Shown here: one piece after another, positions 45,934 to 54,653 of the stretch
How positions within the stretch are numbered: position 1 is the stretch's first letter
Layout: each line of letters opens with the position of its first letter
Origin: Nitrobacter sp051535235
Lineage (GTDB): Bacteria > Pseudomonadota > Alphaproteobacteria > Rhizobiales > Xanthobacteraceae
NCBI RefSeq assembly: GCF_051535235.1
Contig: NZ_JBPPLZ010000009.1
Span: forward strand, 55,371 to 119,370
Reading direction: 5' to 3'
Length of the DNA stretch: 64,000 bases
Translations under genes and position numbers: made by a program
Notes under the pieces: generated by a model
What the model saw: only the letters and a program-made list of their open reading frames with translations
What the model was told of the DNA's origin: nothing
Database searches by the model: none

Positions 45934-47952
45934 TCAAAACTCCCCGTGCAGCCGTCCGGAAAACACATGCACAGGGCCGCGGTCGGCGTTGTAGGCGGGG
46001 TTCGTAATGAACTGATAGTCGGCGGTCAGCGTGAACTGCTTGTCCAGCGCATAAGCATAGTAGGCTTCCAGCACGCGTTCGCGGCGGTAGTCGAGCTGGC
46101 CGTCGCCGATGAGGACGCCGAGGCCGCCGGCGGCGATGAAATCGCGATGATCCCGTGACAGGGCGTTGATCGCGCCGCCCAGACCGATCACGTCGTCCGG
46201 CCGTCCCCAGCGCCGGCCCTTGAGCGAGGTGCCGAAGGAAAGGCTCGCATCGATGTCGGTGAATGCCATGATTTCGGTCTTGCCGTCGTTCCAGCTCCAT
46301 CGGCCGAACAGTCCGATGTCGTCGGTAACCGCCTGTTCGACATTGAGGACGTAGCCGTACTTGATGCGGCCGGCGCGGGTCTGCGCGATGTCGAGGTTGA
46401 AAGCGGGATTGTTCAGCGTGTCGCGATAGCTGCCCATGTAGGCGCTGTTGATCCAGCCGAGGGTCCGGATCGTGCCGGGTTGCCCGAACAGGGAGTGCCG
46501 CGTCTCCAGTTCCAGCACATACTCGCCGCGCTGGAGCAGGCGGGTGTCGAAGCTGTTGGAGTTCGACACAGAATCCATCAGGAAATAGCCGCCGCGCAGC
46601 GCCCAGCGCTTCTGGTTCAACTCCGCTGTCACGCCGTAGGTGAGACCGAGCTTGTCGGCCGAATAGTCGAAAGCGCCCGGTGCCCACAGCGACCAGTTCA
46701 TGAAGTCCTTGCGCGTGTCCTTGGCATAAGCGTTGCCGTCGAAGACGTCGGTCACCGCGAATTTGCCGCCCTGCAGCGTCAGCCGCGAGATATCGGCCTT
46801 GCCGGCGATCTGCGACGGCCCGCTCGCAAGTTCTTCCTGCTCGCCGCCGAAGCCGAAGGTCTGGCGAACGAACAGCCGCGAGGTGTTGTAGTGCGGATAG
46901 GGAAAGTCGGACTTCTGTGCCTCGCCGCTCGGGAAGCCCGCGACGCCCACCGTATCGCTGAGGCCAAAACCTTGCAGCAGTTCGGGGTTGTAATAGACCT
47001 CGCCGCCGTCCCAGAGCCGCGCGTTCAGAAACAGGCTGTTGCTCCATGTCGCCTGATATTGCGCGGCCGGACTGAGGCTGTTGGCGCCGCTGTAGAGCGC
47101 GCGGAAGGATGGATAGCCTTGCCCGAGATACGTGGTCTGGCCGTGAATCTCCCAGCGGTCGGATTCGGGATCGGTCGGCGACTTTGCCGATGGGTCAGGA
47201 ATGCCGGCTGATCCGTCGAGCTTGCGGTTGAGACCGATGCGGAGCGACTGAAAGTCCGTGGTCGCGACATACTGTGCGCCCGAGGGAAACCGGACATTGG
47301 CCTTGTCGAAGTGGTAGGCGAGATATTCGAGCCGCGCGCTCCAATGCGGCGCGAAGGCGTATTCCAGCCCGCCGCCGGCGGCCCAGCCGAGCCGGGCGTC
47401 CAGCAATTTCTCCTGACCGCCCGGCGTCGGATCGTTGAGATAGCGTTCGCCGGTGAAGGCAAGACCGCCGCTGGCATAAGCGAGCCATGGTCCTGCTGCG
47501 TAGCCGATCCGTCCGCGCGCTGATCCGACGACGTCCCATTGGTGCGTGACGTCGGAGCGCGCTGTGGCGAGTTTCGAGACGACCGAATTGGACTCGATGT
47601 AGCTCGGAAATGAGACGTCGGCCTCGACGCCGAATAGCAGTCCCCGGGAAAGCTGGACGTTGTAACCGGCCTGGACGCCGCCGATGATGCCGCCGAAATC
47701 ATGGCGACTCGCGATGGATGCCGGATCCATGAGCGTCGCAGCCGACCGGCCGCCGCCGAACCCGGCATGGGCGCCAAAATAGAGGCCGGTCCAATCCACC
47801 ACCGGTCGGACCATGGCTTTGACCGGCAGGGCGGATGCGTGCAAGTCGGCAGCGACGGTCGGGTGGTCAGGAAGCGCCAACATGCCCAGTGTCCCGGCGG
47901 CGAGCACGACGTGGCTCCTCCGCAGCAGCCGGAATGGCGGGATCGCCTTCAT
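45934..47952 (-). CDS. Two-part outer membrane protein: opacity-type barrel plus OprB-type carbohydrate porin
   Basis: 672 aa. Signal peptide near residues 1-35 (VVLAAGTLGMLAL). Residues about 48-245 look like an Omp25/opacity-type 8-strand barrel (DWTGLYFGAHAGFGGG; LEYLAYHFDKANVRF). Residues about 265-672 look like an OprB carbohydrate-selective porin (HGQTTYLGQGYPSFRALYSGANSLSP; WGRPDDVIGLGGAINALSRDHRDF; ending FSGRLHGEF). Each barrel has its own strand pattern and aromatic end, so this is a real fusion rather than a frameshift artefact. Sugar uptake is the probable role. Confidence 0.9.
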   Translation of the reverse strand: MKAIPPFRLLRRSHVVLAAGTLGMLALPDHPTVAADLHASALPVKAMVRPVVDWTGLYFGAHAGFGGGRSAATLMDPASIASRHDFGGIIGGVQAGYNVQLSRGLLFGVEADVSFPSYIESNSVVSKLATARSDVTHQWDVVGSARGRIGYAAGPWLAYASGGLAFTGERYLNDPTPGGQEKLLDARLGWAAGGGLEYAFAPHWSARLEYLAYHFDKANVRFPSGAQYVATTDFQSLRIGLNRKLDGSAGIPDPSAKSPTDPESDRWEIHGQTTYLGQGYPSFRALYSGANSLSPAAQYQATWSNSLFLNARLWDGGEVYYNPELLQGFGLSDTVGVAGFPSGEAQKSDFPYPHYNTSRLFVRQTFGFGGEQEELASGPSQIAGKADISRLTLQGGKFAVTDVFDGNAYAKDTRKDFMNWSLWAPGAFDYSADKLGLTYGVTAELNQKRWALRGGYFLMDSVSNSNSFDTRLLQRGEYVLELETRHSLFGQPGTIRTLGWINSAYMGSYRDTLNNPAFNLDIAQTRAGRIKYGYVLNVEQAVTDDIGLFGRWSWNDGKTEIMAFTDIDASLSFGTSLKGRRWGRPDDVIGLGGAINALSRDHRDFIAAGGLGVLIGDGQLDYRRERVLEAYYAYALDKQFTLTADYQFITNPAYNADRGPVHVFSGRLHGEF

Positions 47953-48384
47953 CCTGCCTTCCGCTGAGGCTGGCTTGGACTTCGATCAACCATTCTTGCC
48001 CCTACTCATCCAACGATCGTTCAACCCGGACGCAGCCGGCACGATCCGGCCCAGAACTGCGGAATACCGTTATTTTCGTTCGGCCAGATCCATTTTCCGG
48101 ACAAATGTCGCCGCTATCCCAGGTTATAACTGCAACTAATTCGCAATTGCAACTACATTTGGGGAATGAGAAGGGGAAATCGTACTTGCCATCGTTTGAC
48201 GACAACGGTGCGACGGAGGCTGGCTGGATGCCGGGCCGGGAGGCTGCGGTTTACCGTGAGGTGCGTGCCGAAAGCGGCGGATACATGCGAAAGCGACCCG
48301 CCCGAGGAATGGGCGGGCCGTTTTCGGCAGGGGAGCGTTGAGGCGCGGCGCGTTCCATTGCGCACAGATAGATACGTTGATCGA
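47953..48384. other. Intergenic region with an orphan terminator-like hairpin
   Basis: 432 bp between the porin gene and the small protein at 48385; no convincing gene. The left part is AT-richer (GTTATAACTGCAACTAATTCGCAATTGCAACTAC) and probably holds the porin promoter. A terminator-like stem is at 48297-48317. Confidence 0.45.
48297..48324 (+). terminator. Orphan terminator-like hairpin
   Basis: A 7-bp stem CCCGCCC / GGGCGGG with a 7-base loop, followed by CCGTTTT. No annotated plus-strand gene ends here, so it may close a small RNA or a short untranslated transcript. Confidence 0.5.
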
Positions 48385-48645
48385 TCAATCGCAGACACGG
48401 ACGCGGCCGACATAATTGCCGAACGAGTCGTACTGGCGAACCCAGCCGCAGCGGCGATAGTCGTCGACGTAATAACCGTCAGCCGCGATGGCGCTGCCGA
48501 CCGCGGCTGCGCCGATCACCCCGGCTGCGATACCGAGGCCGAGACCCAGGCCCTTGGCATCAGCGTGCCGTGTTGAACTCGCGACCATGCCGGTGGCGGT
48601 GAGGGCAACGAGTGCGACGGCAGCGATCCTGGTCTTGAGCGACAT
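48385..48645 (-). CDS. Small secreted glycine-rich protein
   Basis: 86 aa. Signal peptide (AAVALVALTATGMVASSTRHADA), a Gly/Ala-rich hydrophobic segment (GLGLGLGIAAGVIGAAAVGSAIAA), then a Tyr/Arg-rich tail (YRRCGWVRQYDSFGNYVGRVRVCD) with two cysteines. Such tails occur in rhizobial envelope proteins; function unknown. ATG 48645 has GGAG six bases upstream; ATG 48657 is an alternative. Confidence 0.82.
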   Translation of the reverse strand: MSLKTRIAAVALVALTATGMVASSTRHADAKGLGLGLGIAAGVIGAAAVGSAIAADGYYVDDYRRCGWVRQYDSFGNYVGRVRVCD

Positions 48646-48780
48646 CTGAAACTCCATCCTGTTGGCACGGCCTGCCTGGCCGGCATGCTCATTTGGTGGA
48701 GGCGTCGCCGATTCCGGTTCGAAACAGTTTGGTTTCCGTTCGGTTTCATCGCGGTCGCGAACGTTTGAACGGTTAACGAT

Positions 48781-49599
48781 TCAGCTTTGATCGAGCGGCC
48801 CGTTCTTGAGCATCGCCATGTCGAACCGCTGCACGTCAGCCAGCAATTCGCAGAACGCGCGCGCGCCGTGCTCGAGCAGCCGTTCGCCCTTTTCCGCCGA
48901 CGCCTGCGTCGCATCGCCCACGGCGCCGGTCGGATGAAGGTCCTGCGTCTGCCACGCAAACGGTGCCGGCCGCTGCGTGCCGAGCCAGCGATAGGTCTTT
49001 TCGATCGTGAGGCTCGCGGGACGGAAGTTGGCGACATGCTCGCGGCGCACTTGCTCCGGGTCGCGCGCCAGCATGATCGAGGTTTCAACCGCGCCGCCAT
49101 GGATGCCGTGACGCAATTCCTCCGCATCGAACAGTCCGTCCGGCACGCCGAAGCGCGACCACGCGGTTGTGACCGCAAGCATATGATGCCGTGCACGCAA
49201 GTCCTGCGCTACCATCGTCATCGCCGCGCTGTTGCCGCCGTGACTGGACACCATCACGATTTTTCGAATCCCGCGCCGCGCCACCTCTTCGCCGAGCGCG
49301 GTCCAGGCCTTCAGCGCCGCCTCGTTGGTCAACGTCTGCGTGCCCGGAAAATCGGTATGCTCGGTGGAAATGCCGACCGGCTGCACCGGCAGAAAGATCG
49401 CGGGTATGTCCTGCGGCAGCAATTCGCAAAGGCGCGCAAGATAGGCTTCCGCGATCAGCACGTCGGTCGTGAGCGGCAGATGCGGACCGTGCTGCTCGGT
49501 CGCCGCCAGCGGCAGCACTGCGATCCAGTTCGCCGCGGTGTCGGGGGGCACGTCGGGCCAGTGGATGGCGGCCCAGTCGAAAGGGGGTGTCCTGGTCAT
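48781..49599 (-). CDS. Creatininase family amidohydrolase
   Basis: 272 aa. Creatininase/MftE-type metal-binding pattern: ATEQHGPHLPLTTDVLIAE (Glu, His, Asp ligands), VSSHGGNSAAMT, and GVHGGAVETSIML-like HGGAVETS. Hydrolyses a cyclic amide or formamide bond in related enzymes; the substrate here is unknown. It is divergent from an ABC importer of the Thi5/SsuA type, suggesting a joint uptake and breakdown route for a nitrogen compound (inference). Confidence 0.9.
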   Translation of the reverse strand: MTRTPPFDWAAIHWPDVPPDTAANWIAVLPLAATEQHGPHLPLTTDVLIAEAYLARLCELLPQDIPAIFLPVQPVGISTEHTDFPGTQTLTNEAALKAWTALGEEVARRGIRKIVMVSSHGGNSAAMTMVAQDLRARHHMLAVTTAWSRFGVPDGLFDAEELRHGIHGGAVETSIMLARDPEQVRREHVANFRPASLTIEKTYRWLGTQRPAPFAWQTQDLHPTGAVGDATQASAEKGERLLEHGARAFCELLADVQRFDMAMLKNGPLDQS

Positions 49600-49634
49600 A
49601 TCACGCAGCGTTTCATCGAGGCGGAATGCGGGTT

Positions 49635-49685
49635 ATAGCGTTTTCGAGCGGAGCATGTCCTCGGGCCGCCAGGATTCGCGCCGAT
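49635..49685. repeat. Dispersed repeat, family B copy 3 (partial)
   Basis: AGCGTTTTCGAGCGGAGCATGTCCTCG matches the first part of 33711-33845; the remainder is diverged or absent. Lies between divergent genes. Confidence 0.5.
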
Positions 49686-49730
49686 CCGGGTCGCCTCCTG
49701 ATCATGAGCCAGAACCATCGAGAGAGTCCA

Positions 49731-50786
49731 ATGATGCGTCTTGCCCTTCTGCTGCGAACGTTAACGGCCGGACTGGTGCTGGCGCTCGGCATCACCGCAA
49801 GCGCGGCGGCCGGGCCGGCGCTGGACAAGGTTTCCTTCGGCACCAACTGGGTGGCCGAGGGCGAGCACGGCGGCTTCTTTCAGGCTTTGGCGGATGGCAC
49901 CTACAAGAAATACGGCCTCGATGTCACAATCGTTCCGGGCGGTCCAAACGTGAACAATCGGGTTCTGCTGATCTCCGGCAAGCTTGATTTCTTCATGACC
50001 GCGAACACGCTGCAATCATTCGATGCGGTTGCCAACAATGTGCCGGTCGTCGCGGTCGCTGCGATGTTCCAGAAGGACCCGCAGGTTTTCCTCGCCCATC
50101 CTGAATCGAAGGTGACGAAAATCGAGGACCTGAAGCCCCTCACTTTGTTCGTCTCCAAGGAAGGCATCGCCAGCTACTTCCAGTGGCTCAAATCGGAGTA
50201 CGGTTTCAGCGAAGAGAAGGTCAAACCCTACACCTTCAACGCGCAGCCCTTTCTCGCCGACAAGAACAGCGCGATGCAAGGCTACGTGACTTCGGAACCA
50301 TATGCGGTGGAGAAGCAGGCCGGCTTCAAGCCGACCGTGATTCTGCTCGCGGACGCCGGATTCAACCCGTATTCGACCCTGATCGAAACCCGCCGCGATC
50401 TGGTCGAGCACAAGCAGGACCTTGTGCAGCGTTTCGTCGACGCCTCGATCGTCGGCTGGTATACTTACCTGTACGGCGACAACACGGCCGGCAATGCCAT
50501 GATCAAGAAGCTCAACCCTGAAATGACCGACGGTCTGCTGGCCTATTCGGTGGCGAAGATGCGAGAATATGGCATCGTCGACTCCGGCGATTCCTTGCGC
50601 GACGGCATCGGCGCCATGAGCGATGCGCGTTATGCGAGCTTCTTCGACAAGATGGTGCTGGCCGGCGTGGTGCGCCGCGATATCGATTTTCGCAAGGCCT
50701 ATACGCTGCAGTTCGTCAACAAGGGCGTCGGCATCGACTTGCGGCCCAAGAACTTGAATCCCAAGAATCCGCAACCCAAGAAATAA
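49731..50786 (+). CDS. ABC transporter substrate-binding protein (NMT1/Thi5/SsuA-like)
   Basis: 351 aa. Signal peptide (LRTLTAGLVLALGITASAAA), then an NMT1-like periplasmic domain (VSFGTNWVAEGEHGGFFQALADGTYKKYGLDV; FFMTANTLQSFDAV). Related proteins bind pyrimidine, taurine, nitrate or riboflavin-type ligands; ligand not predictable here. Start at 49731 or 49734 gives the signal peptide; the longer frame to 49587 runs through a repeat. Followed by ATPase and permease genes. Confidence 0.93.
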   Translation: MMRLALLLRTLTAGLVLALGITASAAAGPALDKVSFGTNWVAEGEHGGFFQALADGTYKKYGLDVTIVPGGPNVNNRVLLISGKLDFFMTANTLQSFDAVANNVPVVAVAAMFQKDPQVFLAHPESKVTKIEDLKPLTLFVSKEGIASYFQWLKSEYGFSEEKVKPYTFNAQPFLADKNSAMQGYVTSEPYAVEKQAGFKPTVILLADAGFNPYSTLIETRRDLVEHKQDLVQRFVDASIVGWYTYLYGDNTAGNAMIKKLNPEMTDGLLAYSVAKMREYGIVDSGDSLRDGIGAMSDARYASFFDKMVLAGVVRRDIDFRKAYTLQFVNKGVGIDLRPKNLNPKNPQPKK

Positions 50787-50797
50787 ATCCGGTGCCG

Positions 50798-51604
50798 ATG
50801 ATCGAGCCCGCAACAGCGCCATCCGAATCCGGCACGAGTGCGCGCGCGGGTGACGCCGTCAGCATGAAGGGTGTCACGAAACGCTACGACGGCGGCGTCG
50901 CGGCGCTGGGGCCGCTCGATTTCGATGTGAGCAAGGGCGATTTCGTGTCGCTGCTCGGGCCGTCCGGCTGCGGGAAATCGACCGCGCTGCGAATCATCGC
51001 CGGCTTGAGCGCGCCGACATCCGGGACGGTTCGCATTGCAGGCGGCGGGCGCTCCATCGGCTTCGTGTTTCAGGAGCCCACCCTGATGCCGTGGGCAAGC
51101 GTGCGCGACAACGTGGCGCTGCCGCTGAAGCTTGCGCGCCGCTCACGTCCGGACATCGAGGGACATGTCGAGCCCGCGCTGGCGCGGGTCGGGTTGGCCG
51201 AATTCGCGACCGCCTATCCGCGCGAACTCTCCGGCGGCATGAGGATGCGGGTGTCGCTGGCGCGCGCGCTCGTCACCGATCCGGATATTCTTTTGATGGA
51301 CGAACCGTTTGCGGCGCTCGACGAGATCACCCGCTTCCGCCTCAACAACGACCTGCTGGCGCTGTGGCGCGACTTGCGCAAGACCGTCATCTTCGTCACC
51401 CATTCGGTGTTCGAGTCGGTCTATCTTTCGCGCCGCGTCGTGGTGATGACGCCGCGCCCCGGCCGCATCAGCGCCGAGTACCGCATCGACACAGTCGAGC
51501 CTCGGAACGAGGATTTCAGGACCTCGGCGGAATACGCCGCCTATTGCCGTGAGGTATCGATCGGGTTGTCGCTGGCGACCGGCAAGGGAGCGCCCCGCCA
51601 ATGA
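50798..51604 (+). CDS. ABC transporter ATP-binding protein (SsuB/TauB-like)
   Basis: 268 aa. Walker A LGPSGCGKST, Q-loop FVFQEPTLMPWASV, signature ELSGGMRMRVSLARAL, Walker B ILLMDEPFAALD, H-loop FVTHSVFES. Energises the importer. The stop overlaps the permease start (ATGA at 51601-51604). GTG 50792 is also in frame. Confidence 0.94.
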   Translation: MIEPATAPSESGTSARAGDAVSMKGVTKRYDGGVAALGPLDFDVSKGDFVSLLGPSGCGKSTALRIIAGLSAPTSGTVRIAGGGRSIGFVFQEPTLMPWASVRDNVALPLKLARRSRPDIEGHVEPALARVGLAEFATAYPRELSGGMRMRVSLARALVTDPDILLMDEPFAALDEITRFRLNNDLLALWRDLRKTVIFVTHSVFESVYLSRRVVVMTPRPGRISAEYRIDTVEPRNEDFRTSAEYAAYCREVSIGLSLATGKGAPRQ

Positions 51605-52440
51605 CCGTATCCGGTTCATCGGCGGCGTCGGCCGGCAGTGACGTATCGGAGCGCGATCGGCGAGCGCCGGTCGCGCGCGTGCTGTTGCCGGTCGCGGTGC
51701 TGGGAGCCGGCGTGCTGGCGTGGCATATCATCGTGCAGGTCTACGCCATTCCGCCCTATGTGTTGCCGGGTCCCATGCTGGTGGCGGCGACGCTGGTGCA
51801 GGACTGGCCGATCCTGTGGCAATCGCTGCTGACCACCCTGCTGACCACTGCGGAGGGTTTTGCCGCAGCACTGGTGGGCGGCATCGCGCTGGCGCTGTTG
51901 TTCAACCAGTCGAAATGGCTGGAGCATGCGCTCCTGCCCTATGCGATCATCCTGCAGGTCACGCCGGTGATCGCGATCGCGCCGCTGCTTCTGATCTACC
52001 TGCCGCAGCAGACCGCGGTGGTCGTCTGCGCCTGGATCGTCGCGTTCTTTCCCGTTCTGTCGAACACCACGCTGGGTCTCAATTCGGTGGACCGTAATCT
52101 GGAAGGGATGTTTCGCCTCTACGGCGCATCGCGGCTGCAGACGCTGCGTTATCTGAAACTGCCGGCGGCGCTGCCCTACATTCTCGGCGGACTGCGCATC
52201 GCCGGCGGCCTGTCGCTGATCGGCGCGGTGGTTGCGGAAATCGCGGCCGGGTCGGCCGGCGCAGGTTCCGGACTCGCCTACAGGATCGCGGAATCCGGCT
52301 ACCGGCTCAACATTCCGCGCATGTTCGCGGCGTTGTTGTTGCTCTCGGTGGCGGGCATCGTCATCTATATGTGCCTTGCGGCGGTGTCGCATCTGATGCT
52401 GCGGCGCTGGCACGAAAGCGCACTTCGGAGGGAGAACTGA
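51601..52440 (+). CDS. ABC transporter permease (SsuC/TauC-like)
   Basis: 279 aa, six membrane helices and an EAA-type loop (GMFRLYGASRLQTLRYLKLPAALPYILGGLRIAGGLS). Inner-membrane channel of the importer. Start overlaps the ATPase stop, and its stop overlaps the dehydrogenase start (TGATG), so all are translated from one mRNA. Confidence 0.94.
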   Translation: MTVSGSSAASAGSDVSERDRRAPVARVLLPVAVLGAGVLAWHIIVQVYAIPPYVLPGPMLVAATLVQDWPILWQSLLTTLLTTAEGFAAALVGGIALALLFNQSKWLEHALLPYAIILQVTPVIAIAPLLLIYLPQQTAVVVCAWIVAFFPVLSNTTLGLNSVDRNLEGMFRLYGASRLQTLRYLKLPAALPYILGGLRIAGGLSLIGAVVAEIAAGSAGAGSGLAYRIAESGYRLNIPRMFAALLLLSVAGIVIYMCLAAVSHLMLRRWHESALRREN

Positions 52441-53423
52441 TGGCCGCCAACGGCTCGCCGGAAAGGATCGAACTCCTGGTCTACGGACCGCGCAAGCCGA
52501 CGATCGACAACGGCTTTGACGACGGGTTCGTGCTGCATCATTGCGAGCAACTCGCCGATCTGGACCGGCTGGCGCCCGCCGTCACTGGGAAAATCCGGGG
52601 TATGGCCGTCACCGGTCTGGTACCTTGCGGCAGCGCGGTGCAGGCGCTCTTTCCCGAACTCGAGATCATATCGACCTTCGGCGTCGGCTATGACCATGTC
52701 GATACGGGTTACGCACGCGACCACAACGTGGTCGTCACCAACACGCCCGACGTCCTGACCGAGGAAGTTGCGGACGTCGCGCTCGGCCTTCTGATCGCGA
52801 CGCTGCGTGATTTCGTCAGGGCGGATCGCCATGTGCGGGAGGGGACGTGGGCGACGCGGAATTTTCCCTTGAGCGCCGGCTCGCTGCGCGACCGCACGGT
52901 GGGCATGGTTGGCATGGGCCGGATCGGTCAGGCAATCGCGAGGCGGCTCGATGCGTCGCGGGTGCCGGTTGTCTACCACTCGCGCCGTCCGGCCACGGGC
53001 GTGTCCTACCGGCACTATCCGGACCTGATCGAGATGGCGAAGGCGGTCGATACGCTGATCGTCATCACGCCCGGCGGCGCATCGACGGAGAAGCTGATCA
53101 ATGCCGATGTGCTGGCGGCGCTCGGGCCGCGCGGCGTCGTCATCAACCTGGCGCGCGGCTCGGTCATTGACGAACCGGCGCTGATCCATGCGCTGAAATC
53201 CGGCGTTATCCTGGCCGCTGGTCTCGATGTGTTCGCCCATGAGCCGCACGTTCCGGAGGAGTTGCGCGCGCTGCAGAACGTGGTGCTGTTGCCGCATATC
53301 GGTTCGGCGTCGGTGGTGACGCGCAATGCTATGGACCAGCTTGTCGTCGACAACATCACGGCCTGGTTCGCCGGCAAGCCGCCGCTGACGCCGGTTCCGG
53401 AAACGCCGGTGGAGGGACGCTAG
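52440..53423 (+). CDS. D-isomer-specific 2-hydroxyacid dehydrogenase
   Basis: 327 aa NAD(P)-dependent dehydrogenase. Rossmann motif VGMVGMGRIGQAIARRL, catalytic Arg in LARGSVIDEPALIHAL, Glu in DVFAHEPHVPEEL, and His in LLPHIGSAS. Reduces a 2-keto acid or the reverse; the glyoxylate/hydroxypyruvate reductase branch is closest in look. Coupled to the importer genes, so it may act on a product of the imported compound. Confidence 0.93.
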   Translation: MAANGSPERIELLVYGPRKPTIDNGFDDGFVLHHCEQLADLDRLAPAVTGKIRGMAVTGLVPCGSAVQALFPELEIISTFGVGYDHVDTGYARDHNVVVTNTPDVLTEEVADVALGLLIATLRDFVRADRHVREGTWATRNFPLSAGSLRDRTVGMVGMGRIGQAIARRLDASRVPVVYHSRRPATGVSYRHYPDLIEMAKAVDTLIVITPGGASTEKLINADVLAALGPRGVVINLARGSVIDEPALIHALKSGVILAAGLDVFAHEPHVPEELRALQNVVLLPHIGSASVVTRNAMDQLVVDNITAWFAGKPPLTPVPETPVEGR

Positions 53424-53424
53424 C

Positions 53425-54150
53425 ATGACGAGCATAAACCGCAGCAAGCGGGCATGGCGGAAGCGGAGCGCCTTTCTCGCCGCCGCTGTTGCGGCATTGA
53501 TGACCTGCGGATCGGCCGCATTGGCGCAGGATGCGTCGGCATTGAAAAAAGGCATGATCGGGCAGTGGGAATTGTCGACCACCGAACGCAGCAAGACCTG
53601 CGTCGTGACGCTCAAGGGAGATTCATCGCCGCACGGTCTCAAGCTCGAGCTTGAGCCAGGCTGCGCGGCCTCGCTGCCGTTCACGAAGGACATCGCGGCC
53701 TGGACCGTCGCCGGCCTCGATATCGTGCGCCTGCAGAGCGCCACCGGAGAACCGGTGATCGATTTCACCGAAGTCGAAAGCGGCATTTTCGAAGGCCGGC
53801 GGGAGAACGAGGGCATCTACATTCTGCAAAATCTCGCCGAGGCCCGCTCGCTCGCCAAATCGATGGATCAGATGATCGGCGACTGGGCTTTCGTTCGCGG
53901 CAACGGCCAGACCGTCTGCGGCATCACGCTGACCAACACGGAGGTCCCGCCGGACAATTTCCAGGCTTTTCTCAAACCCAAATGCGATCCCGCGATCGCC
54001 GGCTTTAAGCCGGAGGTCTGGCGGCTCGATCACGGTGAAATCCTGCTGATATCGGCGGGTGGAGAAACCTGGCACTTTCAGGCGGACGACAACGCGCAGT
54101 GGCGACTCGTTCCGGACACCGCAAATCCGCTGATTCTGGTGAGGCAATGA
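53425..54150 (+). CDS. Tandem AprI/Inh-type protease-inhibitor-domain protein
   Basis: 241 aa. Signal peptide to about residue 35, then two related domains each with a short beta-barrel pattern and a Cys pair: GQWELSTTERSKTCVVTLKG...PGCAASLPFTKDIAAWTVAGLDIVRL and GDWAFVRGNGQTVCGITLTN...PKCDPAIAGFKPEVWRLDHGEILLI. The single-domain family inhibits secreted metalloproteases; the duplication is notable. No protease gene lies nearby. Starts one base after the dehydrogenase stop. Confidence 0.88.
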   Translation: MTSINRSKRAWRKRSAFLAAAVAALMTCGSAALAQDASALKKGMIGQWELSTTERSKTCVVTLKGDSSPHGLKLELEPGCAASLPFTKDIAAWTVAGLDIVRLQSATGEPVIDFTEVESGIFEGRRENEGIYILQNLAEARSLAKSMDQMIGDWAFVRGNGQTVCGITLTNTEVPPDNFQAFLKPKCDPAIAGFKPEVWRLDHGEILLISAGGETWHFQADDNAQWRLVPDTANPLILVRQ

Positions 54151-54157
54151 GCCGAGT

Positions 54158-54322
54158 CTAGATCAGCCGCAGCCCTTTCAGGCTGGCATGGCCGTTCTTG
54201 CCGACGATGATGTGGTCGTGCACGGAAATGCCGAGCGGCGCGGCGATCGCGACGATGGATTTCGTCATCTGGATGTCCGCCTGCGACGGCGTGGGATCGC
54301 CTGAAGGATGGTTGTGCATCAA
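54158..54322 (-). pseudogene. radC: Truncated radC (3' end only)
   Basis: Only 54 C-terminal codons remain: HNHPSGDPTPSQAD (JAMM-type metal motif) through VHDHIIVGKNGHASLKGLRLI and stop. Going upstream on the minus strand, homology to RadC ends at about 54322 and the frame meets a TAA within 15 codons. The catalytic Glu and the N-terminal helix-hairpin-helix are missing from this side. The intact part presumably lies at the far end of the inserted DNA or is lost. Marks the island boundary. Confidence 0.9.
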
Positions 54323-54422
54323 ACCACTCTCATCCACATCTTGCTGATTTTATTGTTATTTCTTGAACCGTTGATTTCATTGGGGCCGGAGATTGGAGGC
54401 GGTGGATATTGACGGTTCGTGA

Positions 54423-54653
54423 TCATCCCGCTGCCTCTCGTTCCTTCGCGCTCAGGACCTTTGCGGCACGACAGATCACGAGGTTCTTCCGATCCCATGC
54501 CTCTAGCTCCGAGAGAGGATATAAAACCGCGCGTCCGAGCTTCAGAAAGGATGGCCCGATTTTCATCATCCGCCAATTGCGCAACGTGCCCAAGCTGATC
54601 ATCCCTCGATAACGCTCGTAGACCTCCTCGGGTGTGAGAAATAGAGATGACAT
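54423..54653 (-). CDS. Small helix-turn-helix protein (AlpA/excisionase-like)
   Basis: 76 aa. LFLTPEEVYERYRGMISLGTLRNWRMMKIGPSFLKLGRAVLYPLSELEAWD follows the MerR-like/AlpA pattern: a helix-turn-helix, then a small wing reaching a beta-strand. Such proteins serve as excisionase or as a transcription switch for integrative elements. Its place next to the radC junction fits that role. Confidence 0.8.
   Translation of the reverse strand: MSSLFLTPEEVYERYRGMISLGTLRNWRMMKIGPSFLKLGRAVLYPLSELEAWDRKNLVICRAAKVLSAKEREAAG

Noticed and set aside
44025..45968. 647-aa frame antisense to the GltB-like gene
   Set aside because: Antisense shadow; the plus frame carries the FMN-barrel motifs.
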